Shown here: one piece after another, positions 63,676 to 64,000 of the stretch
Layout: every line of letters starts with the position of its first letter
Position numbering within the stretch: position 1 is the first letter of the stretch
Assembly (NCBI GenBank): GCA_019694435.1
Contig: JAIBBZ010000032.1
Location: 1-64,000 of the forward strand
DNA from: Pirellulales bacterium
GTDB lineage: Bacteria > Planctomycetota > Planctomycetia > Pirellulales > JAEUIK01
Reading direction: 5' to 3'
Length of the DNA: 64,000 bases
Translations under genes and position numbers: made by a program
The notes under the pieces: model-generated
Told to the model about the DNA's origin: nothing
Database searches by the model: none
The model's input: the letters and a program-made list of their open reading frames with translations, nothing else

Positions 63676-64000
63676 GGATCAGCGATCTCGAACTGCTGTT
63701 GGTCGAAGTGCCCTGCATGGCGCCTTCGCCGCCGATGCGGTCGCTCGTCGTGCGGCTGGCCACCGACGCGGGCATCGAAGGCTGGGGCGAAGGTCAGGTC
63801 GCGTGGCGGCCTGCCGAATTGTTCGCCCGGCGCGGCGCGTTGTTGCCCATTCTCAGCGGTCGCAGCGTGTTTCAGCTCGAAGAGTTGTCTGCGCACGAAG
63901 CGCTCGCTCCCGGCGGCTTGCGCAGCGCGATTGAAATTGCCGCGGCCGATGCCTTGGGCAAGATCTGCCGTCAGCCGCTGTGTCATCTTTGGGGGGGCCA
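63672..64000 (+). CDS. Enolase-superfamily protein (mandelate racemase/muconate lactonizing type), cut by window end
   Basis: Only the first 109 residues are in the window. They form the N-terminal capping domain of the enolase superfamily (start RISDLELLLVEVPCMAPSPP, then TDAGIEGWGEG, ending IEIAAADALGKICRQPLCHL). The ATG overlaps the ispH stop by four bases. Catalytic residues lie outside. Substrate cannot be named; dipeptide epimerase, acid sugar dehydratase and muconate enzymes are all possible. Confidence 0.85.
   Translation, partial: MRISDLELLLVEVPCMAPSPPMRSLVVRLATDAGIEGWGEGQVAWRPAELFARRGALLPILSGRSVFQLEELSAHEALAPGGLRSAIEIAAADALGKICRQPLCHLWGG

Overview
The window looks like chromosomal DNA of a planctomycete, probably of the Pirellulales type. 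It is GC-rich with dense genes. Several families are ones I associate with this phylum: PQQ-type propeller proteins, a MoxR/DUF58/von Willebrand cluster with a very long coiled-coil protein, small cytochrome c lipoproteins, an NPCBM/NEW2 protein, a planctomycete-style sigma-70 factor, and the hpnCDE squalene genes. The taxon is an inference from protein families; there is no rRNA, tRNA or other marker here. I see no phage, insertion sequence or CRISPR array.

Layout. Bases 1-18.5 kb hold housekeeping and single-copy metabolic genes: the end of a SecD/SecF protein, a LysM protein, an operon of a beta-decarboxylating dehydrogenase, a D-aminoacylase-like amidohydrolase and an SDR, then MiaE, an SDR, two exported hydrolases, a pentahaem cytochrome with a Tat-exported DUF362 protein, a redoxin with an in-frame UGA (likely selenocysteine), a phospholipase D-like protein, PurD and a DUF4392 protein. 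Bases 18.8-27.3 kb are a respiratory assembly locus: a cupredoxin-like protein, a small lipoprotein, two tandem dihaem cytochrome c lipoproteins, CtaA, CtaB, an ABC exporter pair and an SCO-DUF420 fusion. Bases 27.5-43 kb are a long same-strand run: a PQQ-like protein, then MoxR, DUF58, two large von Willebrand-type membrane proteins, a 1233-residue coiled-coil membrane protein, a small exported protein, a squalene-cyclase-like repeat protein and an NPCBM protein, mostly joined by ATGA overlaps.

Bases 43-48.9 kb carry two glycolytic enzymes (ApgM, Pgi), a metallo-beta-lactamase-fold hydrolase, a small acidic protein, a second PQQ-like protein and a tiny membrane ORF. Bases 49.2-53.4 kb hold an HTH/zinc-ribbon protein and, next to it, a compact probable light-response module: photolyase and a sigma factor in one operon, divergent from a MerR/B12-domain (CarH/LitR-like) regulator, with three copies of a direct-repeat box over the promoters. 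Bases 53.8-64 kb hold a NagD-type phosphatase, a giant zinc protease, a hypothetical exported protein, a GNAT, the hpnC-hpnD-hpnE operon, IspH, and the start of an enolase-superfamily gene cut by the window end.

The two most notable points are the UGA-containing redoxin, whose UGA sits exactly at the active-site position and is followed by a SECIS-like hairpin, and the light-type regulator that has lost the histidines used to hold cobalamin while keeping the genomic setting and operator pattern of that family.
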